Assembly (NCBI GenBank): GCA_019750135.1
Contig: JAIEOV010000083.1
Coordinates: forward strand, 16,461 to 80,460
Origin: Reyranella sp.
GTDB taxonomy: Bacteria > Pseudomonadota > Alphaproteobacteria > Reyranellales > Reyranellaceae
Reading direction: 5' to 3'
Length of the DNA stretch: 64,000 bases
Shown: one piece after another, positions 1-7,767 of the stretch
Position numbering within the stretch: the first letter of the stretch is position 1
Layout: each line of letters starts with the position of its first letter
Notes under the pieces: generated by a model
Databases searched by the model: none
What the model was told of the DNA's origin: nothing
Seen by the model: the letters and a program-made list of their open reading frames with translations, nothing else
Translations under genes and position numbers: made by a program

Positions 1-1
1 C

Positions 2-40
2 AACAACAGCTTCCTCATGGGCGTGAGCTGGCGCTTCTGA
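2..40 (+). CDS. C-terminal end of a probable outer-membrane beta-barrel protein (partial)
   Basis: Only the last 12 codons are in the window; they read NNSFLMGVSWRF and then a TGA stop. A terminal aromatic residue preceded by alternating hydrophobic residues (ending in Trp-Arg-Phe) is the usual sorting signal of outer-membrane beta-barrel proteins recognised by the BAM complex. The protein itself cannot be named. It lies upstream of, and in the same direction as, a FecR-domain exported protein, so the two may belong to one cell-envelope locus, but a spacer of about 280 bases separates them. Confidence 0.45.
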   Translation, partial: NNSFLMGVSWRF

Positions 41-320
41 GTTTGCGGCGGAGTGGCGAAGTAGGCCCACACACGCACCCGGCCGTGGCAGAATTGCAAC
101 TATTGGTGCCGATCGATGGCCACCGGCCGCCCGCCGGCAAATTGACATTATTTCCGACGCATCATTGGCCGTACTTTCCAACGAGAGTACGATAAGGCTG
201 CCGGGGTCGGGTGGGACTTGCCTCGGTCGGGGTTTCACCAAGCGCGTTCGTGCAAAATCGTGTTTGGGCAGGGTGGATTGGTGTCGGGGTTGGCCGGGGG
301 ACGGCCACGGAGATGGATCC

Positions 321-3071
321 ATGGCGAGATCTGTGCTGGTACGGGCATCGCTCGTGCGTGCGGTATTGCTTGGCACGACGGCGCTTGCAGTCTTCAACTC
401 ACCATTCATCGTCGGTGACGCCTCGGCCAAGGTCGGCATCACGTCGGCGGCCGACGGCTCTCCCCTGGGCAAGCCGCCCAACGAAAACGAGCGCGTCCTG
501 CGCATCGGCCTCGATATCCAGGCCAACGAGCTGGTCACCACGGGTGCCAACGACCGTGCCCATCTGCTCTTTCTCGACGGCAGCTCGCTGACGGTCGGGC
601 CCAACGCCCAGCTCACCATCGACAGGTTCGTTTTCGATCCCGCCACCAAGACTGGCGACCTGGCCGTCAGCGCCAGCAAGGGCGTGTTTCGCTTGGTGGG
701 TGGCAAGATCAGCAAGAACAACCCGATCACCATCACGACGCCCTCCGCCACGATCGGCATCCGCGGCGGCATCGCGATCTTCGTCGTGGCGCAGACCGTT
801 ACGACCTCCGACTTCGTGTTCGGCAACAGCATGAGCGTCAGCGCGATGGGCCAGACCCAGACCGCGACCCGCGCCGGTTCCCAGATCGTCACGAATGCCG
901 GCAGCGGGCCCGGTGCCCCGACGATGACCAAGCAGGGAAGCCTCAATGCCGCGCTTGGCGCACTCGAAGGCAAGTCGTCGTCATCCTCTTCTTCGGGCGG
1001 CTCCGGGGGCGGCGCCGACCAGGCGGCCCAGAAGTCCGGCATTTCGGGCGTCAATTCCGGCCAGCCGTTCAACCCGCCGGGCATCAATCAAGGCTTGCCG
1101 CTCAATTCCAACAACAACGTCGTGACGCAAACCGTCAGTACGGTTACGGGAGACAGGCAGCCCACCGAAACGCAGAAGACCGAAAAGACACCAGCCCCTA
1201 ATCCCACGCCGAATCCGACTCCCGGCCCAACTCCTGGCCCCACCCCCGGTCCAACCCCGGCTCCTACCCCCAAGCCGACGGTCATCATCAGTCAGGGCCG
1301 CTTCCTGGCGGATCCTCCCTACAAGGAGAACACCTTCAATCCCAAGACGCTCTCCGCCGAGCGCGACACCGCCAACAATCAGGCGCTGGTGCCGACGGCC
1401 TCGGTGCTCAACGGGATCGTCACGCTCACGCTTCAGGGCGGTAACACGTTGCAGGTTCCGTGGCTGCCGGGACAGATCTTCAGCTTCACCGGCGCCACAC
1501 CCTTCGGCCCGGCGACGGGCGTCGGCTTCGTCGATCAGGCCGGCCAGTTCTTCGCCTACAGCATGACCGACAGCAACAACAAGAGGTTCGGCGTATTCGG
1601 CGGCACGCCCACGGCAACCGCCAACCTTCCCAAGAACGGCGTCGTCCCTTATGAGCTGGTCAACTTGGCGAAACCTGGAGACCTGCCACTTGCCCCGACC
1701 ACGATCGGTGGCGACCCGCAGCTGAAGGCGGCGGCTAACGTCTCGCCGCTCTACACCAAGTATGGTGCCGATCCGTCCAGCAGCAAGGGTCTGCAAGTGA
1801 CGATCTCGGTGGCCGGCACGGGCGCAGCGCAGAAGTCGTACATGGGCGTGATGATCGCCGACTATGGTATCGATCCGTCCAACAACACGCTCTACAGCAA
1901 CGGCGTCTATGCCGGCTCGGCCCGGATGGGTGGCGACCAGAAGATCATCCGCACCGCCTCCAACCTTGCGACGGCGGATACCGGCCAAGGCACCGCGATC
2001 TATGGAGACACCGGGCAGTTCATGGCCTACACGCCCGACAAGCTGAAGCAGACCGGCTCGGGAGTCACCCGCACGACCGGGGCAGGCCTCGAAAAGCCCT
2101 ACAGCAACTCCCCGGGCAGCTCCTATTATCCCGTCACCGCGGCGGTGCCGGCGACCACGAACGTCTCGCCGACCATCGGCCAGACGCGCACCGAACAGAC
2201 GATGGTTGGCTATGCCGCTGGCCTGGTCGACTACAAGAGCGGCAACACCTACACGACCAAGGTGCCGATTGCGCTGTTCGCCCGTCCCGGCGACGTCACG
2301 ATCACGACCGATCCCGCGACCAACCAGGCGCTCGGCAAGATCGTGCTGCGCGGCTATGACGGCTCGCTGTTCTCGCCCAACGAGCTCACCCTGCAGCTGG
2401 GCGGCGGCAGCGGCCGCAACGGGCAACCGACCAGCGCCTTCATCGACAACAACACCTACGCCATGACGACGCAGGACGGCGATCGTCACCGGCGGTCGAA
2501 GTACGAGAAGGGCGACCATACCTACCGCGTGAAGGACCACACCGTGCTGGCGAGCTCGCAGGCGGCTCCGGTGACGATCCCCGGCACCATTTCCTGCACC
2601 TGCGAGTATCTGAGCTGGGGCTGGTGGAGCACCGACACCAAGATCAAGAACGGGCCGAACGCGGGCGATGAGCTGCGCGTCAACATGGGGACGTACGTCG
2701 TCGGCCGCCTCACGACCCCGATCGAGATGCCGAGAACCGGCAGCGCCACCTACACCGGACTCATGGTCGGCGGCGTGAACAACCGAGGCAACTCGTACAT
2801 TGCCGGCGGCAACTATTCGATGAACTACAACTACGCCGCCCGGGCCGGCACGACCTCCATGACGTTCGACAATCGCAGCTATGGCGGTGGCGTGATCGCG
2901 AGCAATAACGATGGGACCAACTTCGTGGGCGCCTTCGCCGGTGGACGTCGCGTCGGCTCCATGAGCGGGTCGTTCTACGGCCCCGGTGCGGCGAACCAGG
3001 GCGGAACGTTCTCGATCGGAACCAACGGCTCGAATTACCAGGCCTCGGGAATCTTCGCCGGCCAGAAGTAG
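321..3071 (+). CDS. FecR-domain exported protein with TbpB-like C-terminal barrel
   Basis: I chose the ATG at 321 because GGAG stands just upstream and the protein then begins with a basic, hydrophobic signal peptide (about residues 1-36); an earlier in-frame start at 165 has no ribosome site. The mature N-terminus is a FecR-type domain (about residues 45-180), with the hallmarks of a sensed threshold and a LTVGPNAQLTI segment followed by an IGIRGG motif. A low-complexity Ser/Gly stretch and a Pro-Thr repeat (NPTP/GPTP units, nt about 1195-1280) form a linker. The last 100 residues are Gly/Asn-rich beta strands ending in a FYGP...GGTF...GIFAG pattern seen in the handle/barrel domain of transferrin-binding-protein-B-like surface proteins. 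The role is inferred: a secreted or surface-anchored protein, not a cytoplasmic-membrane FecR anti-sigma factor, since no transmembrane helix after the signal peptide and no sigma-factor gene is seen. Confidence 0.8.
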   Translation: MARSVLVRASLVRAVLLGTTALAVFNSPFIVGDASAKVGITSAADGSPLGKPPNENERVLRIGLDIQANELVTTGANDRAHLLFLDGSSLTVGPNAQLTIDRFVFDPATKTGDLAVSASKGVFRLVGGKISKNNPITITTPSATIGIRGGIAIFVVAQTVTTSDFVFGNSMSVSAMGQTQTATRAGSQIVTNAGSGPGAPTMTKQGSLNAALGALEGKSSSSSSSGGSGGGADQAAQKSGISGVNSGQPFNPPGINQGLPLNSNNNVVTQTVSTVTGDRQPTETQKTEKTPAPNPTPNPTPGPTPGPTPGPTPAPTPKPTVIISQGRFLADPPYKENTFNPKTLSAERDTANNQALVPTASVLNGIVTLTLQGGNTLQVPWLPGQIFSFTGATPFGPATGVGFVDQAGQFFAYSMTDSNNKRFGVFGGTPTATANLPKNGVVPYELVNLAKPGDLPLAPTTIGGDPQLKAAANVSPLYTKYGADPSSSKGLQVTISVAGTGAAQKSYMGVMIADYGIDPSNNTLYSNGVYAGSARMGGDQKIIRTASNLATADTGQGTAIYGDTGQFMAYTPDKLKQTGSGVTRTTGAGLEKPYSNSPGSSYYPVTAAVPATTNVSPTIGQTRTEQTMVGYAAGLVDYKSGNTYTTKVPIALFARPGDVTITTDPATNQALGKIVLRGYDGSLFSPNELTLQLGGGSGRNGQPTSAFIDNNTYAMTTQDGDRHRRSKYEKGDHTYRVKDHTVLASSQAAPVTIPGTISCTCEYLSWGWWSTDTKIKNGPNAGDELRVNMGTYVVGRLTTPIEMPRTGSATYTGLMVGGVNNRGNSYIAGGNYSMNYNYAARAGTTSMTFDNRSYGGGVIASNNDGTNFVGAFAGGRRVGSMSGSFYGPGAANQGGTFSIGTNGSNYQASGIFAGQK
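1195..1280 (+). repeat. Pro-Thr codon repeat inside the FecR-domain gene
   Basis: Tandem 12-base units of the form CCNACNCCNGGN encode NPTP, GPTP and APTP steps. It is a coding low-complexity linker between the FecR domain and the downstream beta-rich part, liable to change in length by slippage. Confidence 0.8.
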
Positions 3072-3072
3072 C

Positions 3073-3561
3073 TCATCGCGACAAGGTGCCGACGACGAAG
3101 TCGGCAATCGCGGCGATGTCGTCGCGCCGGAACCAGGGCAGCGTGGCGTCGGCCGGTCGCTCGTCAGCCGCGATCGCCACGATGTTCGGATCGTTGGGCG
3201 CCATCGGCTCTCCGGTCCCGGCGCGCACCTCGATCTTGCGGTGGGGCTCGCGCTTGAAGCCCTCGATCAGCACCAGGTCGGCCGGCGCCAGGCGCGCCAG
3301 CACTTCCGCCAGAGTGGCGTCCTCCTGCTCGCGCATGATGGCGTAGCGGTGGCCGCCGACGACCGCGACCTCCGTCGCCCCCGCCGCACGATGCCGGTAC
3401 GAATCCCGGCCCGGCTGGTCGACATCGAGATCGTGATGGCCGTGCTTGATGGTGTTGACCCTGAACCCGCGACGCACGAGTTCGGCGACCAGACGCTCGA
3501 CCAGCGTCGTCTTGCCGGCGTTCTTCCAGCCGGTGATGCCGAAGACGCGTGGGTCTCTCAT
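3073..3561 (-). CDS. mobB: Molybdopterin-guanine dinucleotide biosynthesis protein MobB
   Basis: This 162-residue P-loop GTPase assists MobA in adding GMP to molybdopterin, giving the bis-MGD cofactor that formate dehydrogenase needs. The Walker A loop is GWKNAGKT at residues 11-18, followed by the family's TIKHGHH and LVLIEGFK segments. The ATG at 3561 overlaps the stop codon of fdhD by four bases (ATGA), so the two are translationally coupled. The gene is convergent with the FecR-domain gene, with one base between the stop codons. Its place next to fdhD and about 9 kb from a formate dehydrogenase operon fits a cofactor-supply role. No mobA is visible in the window. Confidence 0.92.
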   Translation of the reverse strand: MRDPRVFGITGWKNAGKTTLVERLVAELVRRGFRVNTIKHGHHDLDVDQPGRDSYRHRAAGATEVAVVGGHRYAIMREQEDATLAEVLARLAPADLVLIEGFKREPHRKIEVRAGTGEPMAPNDPNIVAIAADERPADATLPWFRRDDIAAIADFVVGTLSR

Positions 3562-4355
3562 GGCGCGATGCGCCCGGCGTTGGCGTAGACGGTCAGCCGG
3601 CCGTCGCGCACGAAGGCCGCCAGGGCGATGCCGGCCTGCTCGGCGGTCTCGATGGCAAGCGACGTCGGCGCGGAGACCGCCGCGATCACGGCGGCGCCCA
3701 GGGCCGCCGCCTTGTGCACCATCTCGTAGGAGCAGCGGCTGGTCACGACGACGAAGCCGCCGGGCTGCGCTGCGCCGGATTTCGCCAGGGCGCCGCCCAG
3801 CTTGTCGAGCGCGTTGTGCCGGCCGACATCCTCGCGCACGGCGACCAGCGCGCCGTCCGGCCGCGCCCAGCCGGCGGCATGGGTCGCGCCGTTCACGCGA
3901 TTGATGCGCTGTTCCAGAGGCAGGGCCGCCATCGCCTGCTCGATGGCGGCGCGCGATACCGGCGGCGCGGCGCCGACGACGGTCACCGGCCGCATCGCCG
4001 CGTCGATGCTGTCGACGCCGCACAGGCCGCAGCCGGTACGCCCGGCCAGGCTGCGCCGCCGCTCCTGCAGCCGCGCCATGCGCTGGGCGGCGATGTCGAG
4101 ACGTACCTCGATGCCGCGGTCTACCGGCTCGACCTCAATGTCGTAAATCTCCGACGGCTTGTCGACGATGCGCTCGGTCAGGGAGAAGCCGCGCGCGAAA
4201 TCCTCGAGATCGCAGGGCGTGGCCATCATCACGGCGTGGCTGATGCCGTTGTAGACCAGGGCGACGGCGACCTCCTCGGCGACGATCTCGTCCAGCGTTT
4301 CGTCGCCGGCGGCCGTCAGGCGCCGGGCCGCGCGATGGACCGAGCCGTCGGTCAC
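3558..4355 (-). CDS. fdhD: Formate dehydrogenase accessory sulfurtransferase FdhD
   Basis: FdhD carries sulfur from the IscS desulfurase to the bis-MGD cofactor of formate dehydrogenase, which is required for activity. The 265-residue product has the characteristic cysteine loop CGLCG at residues 109-113 and the C-terminal SRCSYEMVHKAA region of the family. The start is GTG at 4355, which overlaps the TGA of the gene before it (GTGA); the reading frame stays open far upstream but the sequence there is not FdhD-like. It sits in an operon of four overlapping or abutting genes that ends with mobB. Confidence 0.93.
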   Translation of the reverse strand: MTDGSVHRAARRLTAAGDETLDEIVAEEVAVALVYNGISHAVMMATPCDLEDFARGFSLTERIVDKPSEIYDIEVEPVDRGIEVRLDIAAQRMARLQERRRSLAGRTGCGLCGVDSIDAAMRPVTVVGAAPPVSRAAIEQAMAALPLEQRINRVNGATHAAGWARPDGALVAVREDVGRHNALDKLGGALAKSGAAQPGGFVVVTSRCSYEMVHKAAALGAAVIAAVSAPTSLAIETAEQAGIALAAFVRDGRLTVYANAGRIAP

Positions 4356-4723
4356 CGTGCGACCTCGTCGATGCGCAGATGCCGCCCTTTGCGGTCGAAG
4401 AAGCGACCGCGGTTGAGGACGAGCGGATCGGCCTTCACATCGGCTTCGACTTCCCGGAGCTTGCGCGCCGCCGCGGCGTCGGGCAGCGGCCCGCCGGCGT
4501 GGCCGAGGCCGACGAAGAACGCCACGCCGTCCCACGCTGTGCCGGCGCGGTCGAGCAGGCCCTGCATCTCGCGCCAGGCCATGTCGTCGCCGATCAGATG
4601 GGCGTAGCTCGACTTCAGGGGAACGACCTCGTCGCCGGCGATGCGCACCAGCACGATGAACAGCGTGAACGGCCCGGTCTCGCCGAACTGGGCGGAGAGC
4701 CACTGCTCGAAGTCGGTCTTCAT
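4352..4723 (-). CDS. Conserved hypothetical protein in the fdhD-mobB operon
   Basis: A 123-residue soluble protein with no signal peptide or membrane segment. It starts MKTDFEQWL and has an acidic/aromatic mix with a GLGHAGGPLPDAA segment near the middle. I think it belongs to a small alphaproteobacterial DUF family (possibly DUF6505) often found beside fdhD, but that name is from memory. Its ATG directly follows the TAG stop of the upstream gene and its stop overlaps the fdhD GTG, so its product is probably made in step with FdhD. Function unknown; a role in formate dehydrogenase or molybdenum-cofactor maturation is inferred from position only. Confidence 0.7.
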   Translation of the reverse strand: MKTDFEQWLSAQFGETGPFTLFIVLVRIAGDEVVPLKSSYAHLIGDDMAWREMQGLLDRAGTAWDGVAFFVGLGHAGGPLPDAAAARKLREVEADVKADPLVLNRGRFFDRKGRHLRIDEVAR

Positions 4724-5224
4724 CTAGAACTCGACGAGCGGCGTCGGCGGCATGTAGCGCTCGAACACCTGCAGGAAGGGCTGGCCGCGATCGGCCTCGT
4801 ACCAGGCCTCGAAGGCGCGAAACGCCGCGATCGGATCGGCGATGGGCGCCTCGTCCGTCGGCGCCTCGCCGTCCTCCGCCGCAGCCGGAAACGCAGTGGC
4901 GTGCAGCGCCTCGGCGATCGGCCTCAGCCAGTCGAGCAGCGGACGGGCGCCCTCGCCCAGTTCGTCCAGACCGCCGTCGATCCAGCCGATGTCGCGGAAC
5001 AGCGCCACCAGCTGGCGCTCGACCGCGAGTTCGCGATCGGGCTCGAGGGCGGCGATGCGCGCCATGTCGCCGAGCGCGCTCAGCCTTCGCCATGCGAAGG
5101 CGCGGACGCGCTCGGCTTCCTTGAGCTGGGCCTCGACCTCGGCGCGAACGGATCGTTCGGCGGCCTCGGCGGCCGTGCAATCGGCCTGCAGGCGGGCGAT
5201 CAGGGTCTCGGCGGCGGACGGCAT
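4724..5224 (-). CDS. Conserved hypothetical protein, first gene of the fdhD operon
   Basis: A 166-residue, acidic, mostly helical protein without signal peptide or membrane segments. It has an Ala/Glu-rich N-terminal helix and a C-terminal FEAWYEADRGQPFL segment. I do not recognise it with confidence; DUF6352 is one possibility. The stop codon abuts the start of the next gene with no gap, so the four genes (this one, the 123-residue gene, fdhD, mobB) look like one transcript. Confidence 0.65.
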   Translation of the reverse strand: MPSAAETLIARLQADCTAAEAAERSVRAEVEAQLKEAERVRAFAWRRLSALGDMARIAALEPDRELAVERQLVALFRDIGWIDGGLDELGEGARPLLDWLRPIAEALHATAFPAAAEDGEAPTDEAPIADPIAAFRAFEAWYEADRGQPFLQVFERYMPPTPLVEF

Positions 5225-5276
5225 CGCCGTCCAAGGTGTACCGCCGAGCGACCCATCGCAAGCGCCTCAGACGCTG

Positions 5277-5783
5277 CTACTTGGCCTTCCTGAGCTCGAC
5301 GGCACCGACGCCGGCGGCGATGTTCAGGCCGACGCTGCCCTCGACGCTCACCGGCTGCAGGGTGACCTGGCCGCTGCCGCCGCCCAACAACACGTTGGCG
5401 CCGGCGCCGACGCCGACCGTGGCTGACGCGGTTCCTCCGACGTATTTGCCGGCCAGCGCGCCCGGGCCGATATTGCCCGGCGCGAACACCAGCCAGACCA
5501 TCTGCGCTTCCTTGGTGAAGCCGAGATCGACACCGTACTTGTCGATGGAGCCCGTATAGCGCTCGGCGATGCCGTCGGTCCGGGTGAACAGGCAGTTCAT
5601 GTCCTTGGACGAGCCGAACACGAAACCGACGCCGCCCGCGACATTGCAGGTCAACGAGCCGGCATTGGCACCCGTCCGGCCGGCCGCCTGCGGCGTGCCG
5701 GGCGTCGCGGGAGTCTGCGCCTGGACCGCAGTGCCGACGAGCAACGACGCAACACCTGCCGCCGTCAATATCGATCGCAGCAT
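5277..5783 (-). CDS. DUF992-family exported protein
   Basis: 168 residues starting at the ATG at 5783, preceded by GGAGAG. Residues 1-22 are a signal peptide ending at VQAQ. The mature part has the DUF992 pattern: a GSLTCNVAGGVGFVFGSSK opening with a cysteine, a second cysteine in DMNCLF, and a Gly-rich C-terminal half (VGVGAGANVLLGGG) predicted to form beta strands. DUF992 proteins are common in alphaproteobacteria as small periplasmic or outer-membrane-associated proteins of unknown role. It is separated from the upstream fdhD operon by about 50 bases and may have its own promoter. Confidence 0.85.
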   Translation of the reverse strand: MLRSILTAAGVASLLVGTAVQAQTPATPGTPQAAGRTGANAGSLTCNVAGGVGFVFGSSKDMNCLFTRTDGIAERYTGSIDKYGVDLGFTKEAQMVWLVFAPGNIGPGALAGKYVGGTASATVGVGAGANVLLGGGSGQVTLQPVSVEGSVGLNIAAGVGAVELRKAK

Positions 5784-6017
5784 GGACAACTCTCCTCTTG
5801 TGGCTGAGCGCTCGGCCGATGCGAGCACCTCTCAACAACGGTGCCGGAAGAACAAGGCTGCATTCCGGCGGGGGGCGGCCGCCCTGTGGGTTAATTTGCA
5901 GGCGTCGGTAAGGTGCCCGTAAGCCGGCGCAGCGAGAGTCGTTCGGAAGAATCGGGGAACCCTCTTCTCCCGGTTCGACCGCCCTCCTCCCTGAAGCAAC
6001 CTGAGGCGGTCGTGGAC

Positions 6018-6041
6018 GGCGCGGGATTTCGGTTCCGCGCC
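6018..6041. terminator. Possible intrinsic terminator hairpin
   Basis: A perfect seven-base-pair G+C stem (GGCGCGG / CCGCGCC) with a ten-base loop lies within the 296-base spacer between the DUF992 gene and the small lipoprotein gene. On the plus strand it is followed by GTTTGCGTTT. It lies downstream of the minus-strand lipoprotein gene, on whose strand the trailing T-run is missing, so the assignment is weak. Nothing else is evident in this spacer. Confidence 0.35.
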
Positions 6042-6079
6042 GTTTGCGTTTCAGGGAGGGATTGTGGCCAGTTCCAGTT

Positions 6080-6415
6080 TCAGGTCGAGCCTTGCCCGCG
6101 GGCCTTCAGCACGTAGCCCATGGCCCGGAACTCGGAATCCTGGCGAATGCGATTGGCGACCGCCGGATCGCCGTCGCGATTGGAGACCTCGATCAGCTTA
6201 TCGGTCTCGGCGGTGCAGGCGAGCGCCGCGGCTTGCGCGACCGAGCCGGCGTCGAGGCTCATGGTCCCGTCAGCATTGGCGTTCTTGGCCAGGCAGGCAT
6301 CCCGCGCCTTGTACGAATCGTCGATCCGCGTCTGCAGCCTGCCGTCGCTGGAGGTGTGATAGGCACCGGCGCAGCCACCCAGCAGCAACGCAACCAGAAC
6401 AACAGCAATCCGCAT
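6080..6415 (-). CDS. Small lipoprotein, paralogue of the divergent gene at 6562
   Basis: 111 residues from the ATG at 6415. The N-terminus is a lipoprotein signal, with the lipobox LLGGC putting the lipidated cysteine at about residue 15. The mature domain has KARDACLAKNA, two further cysteines and the C-terminal motif IRQDSEFRAMGYVLKARGQ. The gene next to it, transcribed away from it, encodes a protein with nearly the same layout and motifs, so this is a divergent duplicate pair. Function unknown. Confidence 0.8.
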   Translation of the reverse strand: MRIAVVLVALLLGGCAGAYHTSSDGRLQTRIDDSYKARDACLAKNANADGTMSLDAGSVAQAAALACTAETDKLIEVSNRDGDPAVANRIRQDSEFRAMGYVLKARGQGST

Positions 6416-6561
6416 GAACGAGGCCTCTATCCCACTCCCGGCAGGCGCCGGCGAAGCCATTGATACAACGCCGTCATCCGTCCGTCAGCCCGTGACGTAC
6501 TGTGATCTTGACGGCACTGTGCATGTATTGAATTTAGGGACGGGGTCAGCGGGGGGCTGAA

Positions 6562-6909
6562 TTGCGAATCGTTCTCGTCCTGATGTTGTTGTTGCTTGGT
6601 GCCTGCGAAGGCAGCTTCGTGCGGGCCGGCAGCCTGGGACGCAAGGTCAGCATCGACAAGAGCTACGAGGCCCGCGACGCCTGCCTCGCCCGCAATGCCG
6701 CAGCCGACGGCGTCAGCGGCGAGGATCCGGCGACGCTCGCCCATGCGGTGGCGCTCTCCTGCAGCGCCGAAACCGACCAGCTGATCGCCGCCTCGGACTA
6801 TAGCGGCGACGCCAGGGTCGCCGCCTCGATTCGCCAGGACAGCGAGTTTCGGGCGATGAAGTACGTCATGCAGGCGCGCGGCCAGGCGATCTTCCGGAAC
6901 GGTACCTAA
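6562..6909 (+). CDS. Small lipoprotein, paralogue of the divergent gene at 6415
   Basis: 115 residues read from a TTG start at 6562, which gives a proper lipoprotein signal (MRIVLVLMLLLLGAC) with a lipobox cysteine at residue 15; GGGGG stands upstream. The mature part matches its divergent paralogue in ARDACLARNAAADG, a conserved C-S-A-E-T-D stretch and IRQDSEFRAMKYVMQARGQ. The stop codon overlaps the end of the convergent methyltransferase-like gene by four bases. Function unknown. Confidence 0.8.
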   Translation: MRIVLVLMLLLLGACEGSFVRAGSLGRKVSIDKSYEARDACLARNAAADGVSGEDPATLAHAVALSCSAETDQLIAASDYSGDARVAASIRQDSEFRAMKYVMQARGQAIFRNGT

Positions 6910-7598
6910 AGTCTTTTCAGGAAGACGATGCGATTGGCTGAAAAGCCCATGTCGCCGTTGCCCCAGGCGAAGACCTCCACGGGCTTGTCAAAGCCCCTGC
7001 TGCGGATTTCCGAAAGCAAGGCCTCCTGCTGTTCCGGAGTACGCGTGCGGAAAAAATGCTCCATGCTCAGGATCACGCCGCCCGCGAGCTTCATCATGTC
7101 CAGGATCTTGATGTCCTGCTCCGGAGTGGTTGACGCGCTCAGGGTCGGAAAGACCAGCACCGTGCCGGCGTCGACGTATTCCTCCGCGCGATTCGGGTAC
7201 CAGTCGTAAACTGGCGTCATCCGCTCGAGCAGCCCGGAATCCAGCCTCTCCGCCAGCCGCTCTCGCAGCCTCTTCATCATCTCGATATGCGCAGGCGTGG
7301 TGTCGACGCCAAAGGCAGGCAGCCCATGCAAGGCAATGAGCATCGACTCTTGAGCGACCCCCGCGCCGATCTCCACGAAGCGAGTGGCGAACGGGCAGGC
7401 TTGCAGCACGAATCTCACGATCGCCTTGTCGTAATGAGCGAGGCCGATGGTCGACGTCAGGCGCTTGTTGTTGGCCGCGATAAATTTATAGCGATACCAC
7501 TGGTATAGGTCCTCGCCCTGGGCGGCATACTCCTCTTCGAGAAATGCAGCGATCTCCCGGTCGACGCGCGCTTCGATGTTTTCGTCGTATGCCGGCAA
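6906..7598 (-). CDS. Class I SAM-methyltransferase-like protein
   Basis: A 230-residue soluble protein. A glycine-rich motif I-like loop FVEIGAGVAQESM (about residues 74-86) is followed by a strand ending in an acidic residue (FGVDTTPAH), the usual SAM-binding layout of Rossmann-fold methyltransferases. The rest has no family signature that I recognise, and the substrate is unknown. It lies between the lipoprotein pair and tRNA-Sec. It has no obvious link to the selenium genes. Confidence 0.55.
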   Translation of the reverse strand: MPAYDENIEARVDREIAAFLEEEYAAQGEDLYQWYRYKFIAANNKRLTSTIGLAHYDKAIVRFVLQACPFATRFVEIGAGVAQESMLIALHGLPAFGVDTTPAHIEMMKRLRERLAERLDSGLLERMTPVYDWYPNRAEEYVDAGTVLVFPTLSASTTPEQDIKILDMMKLAGGVILSMEHFFRTRTPEQQEALLSEIRSRGFDKPVEVFAWGNGDMGFSANRIVFLKRL

Positions 7599-7639
7599 AC
7601 TGGCTCTCCTTCGGCTTGCTTGATCACGTCGGGCGGAAT

Positions 7640-7735
7640 TGGCGGAAGAGAGTGGGAGTCGAACCCACTAAGAACCGGCTAACGGCCCTCTCTGGCTTTG
7701 AAGGCCAGCCGCCCCACCGGGAGCGCTTCTCCTCC
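7640..7735 (-). tRNA. selC: tRNA-Sec (anticodon UCA)
   Basis: The minus strand reads GGAGGAGAAGCGCTC at the 5' end and CTCTCTTCCG-CCA at the 3' end. These form an eight-base-pair acceptor stem (one G-U) with a G discriminator and an encoded CCA, which is the mark of bacterial tRNA-Sec. The anticodon loop CTTCAAA carries UCA (7699-7701). A long variable arm and a T arm GTGGGTTCGACTCCCAC follow. Length is 96 bases with CCA. It lies 33 bases downstream of selB on the same strand, so it may be cut from the selA-sel1-selB transcript. It is charged with serine and then converted by SelA. Confidence 0.96.
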
Positions 7736-7767
7736 GTCATCGATCATTCCCCAGAAAACGGACCCTG

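Noticed and set aside
1195..1280. Tandem 12-base repeats as a possible CRISPR array
   Set aside because: The repeats have no spacers and encode a Pro-Thr linker in a real gene.
981..3107. Long minus-strand frame opposite the FecR-domain gene
   Set aside because: Arg/Ala-rich shadow; the plus strand has a coherent signal peptide and domain.
5200..5838. 212-codon minus frame over the DUF992 gene
   Set aside because: Different frame; no protein-like features, whereas the DUF992 frame has signal peptide and ribosome site.
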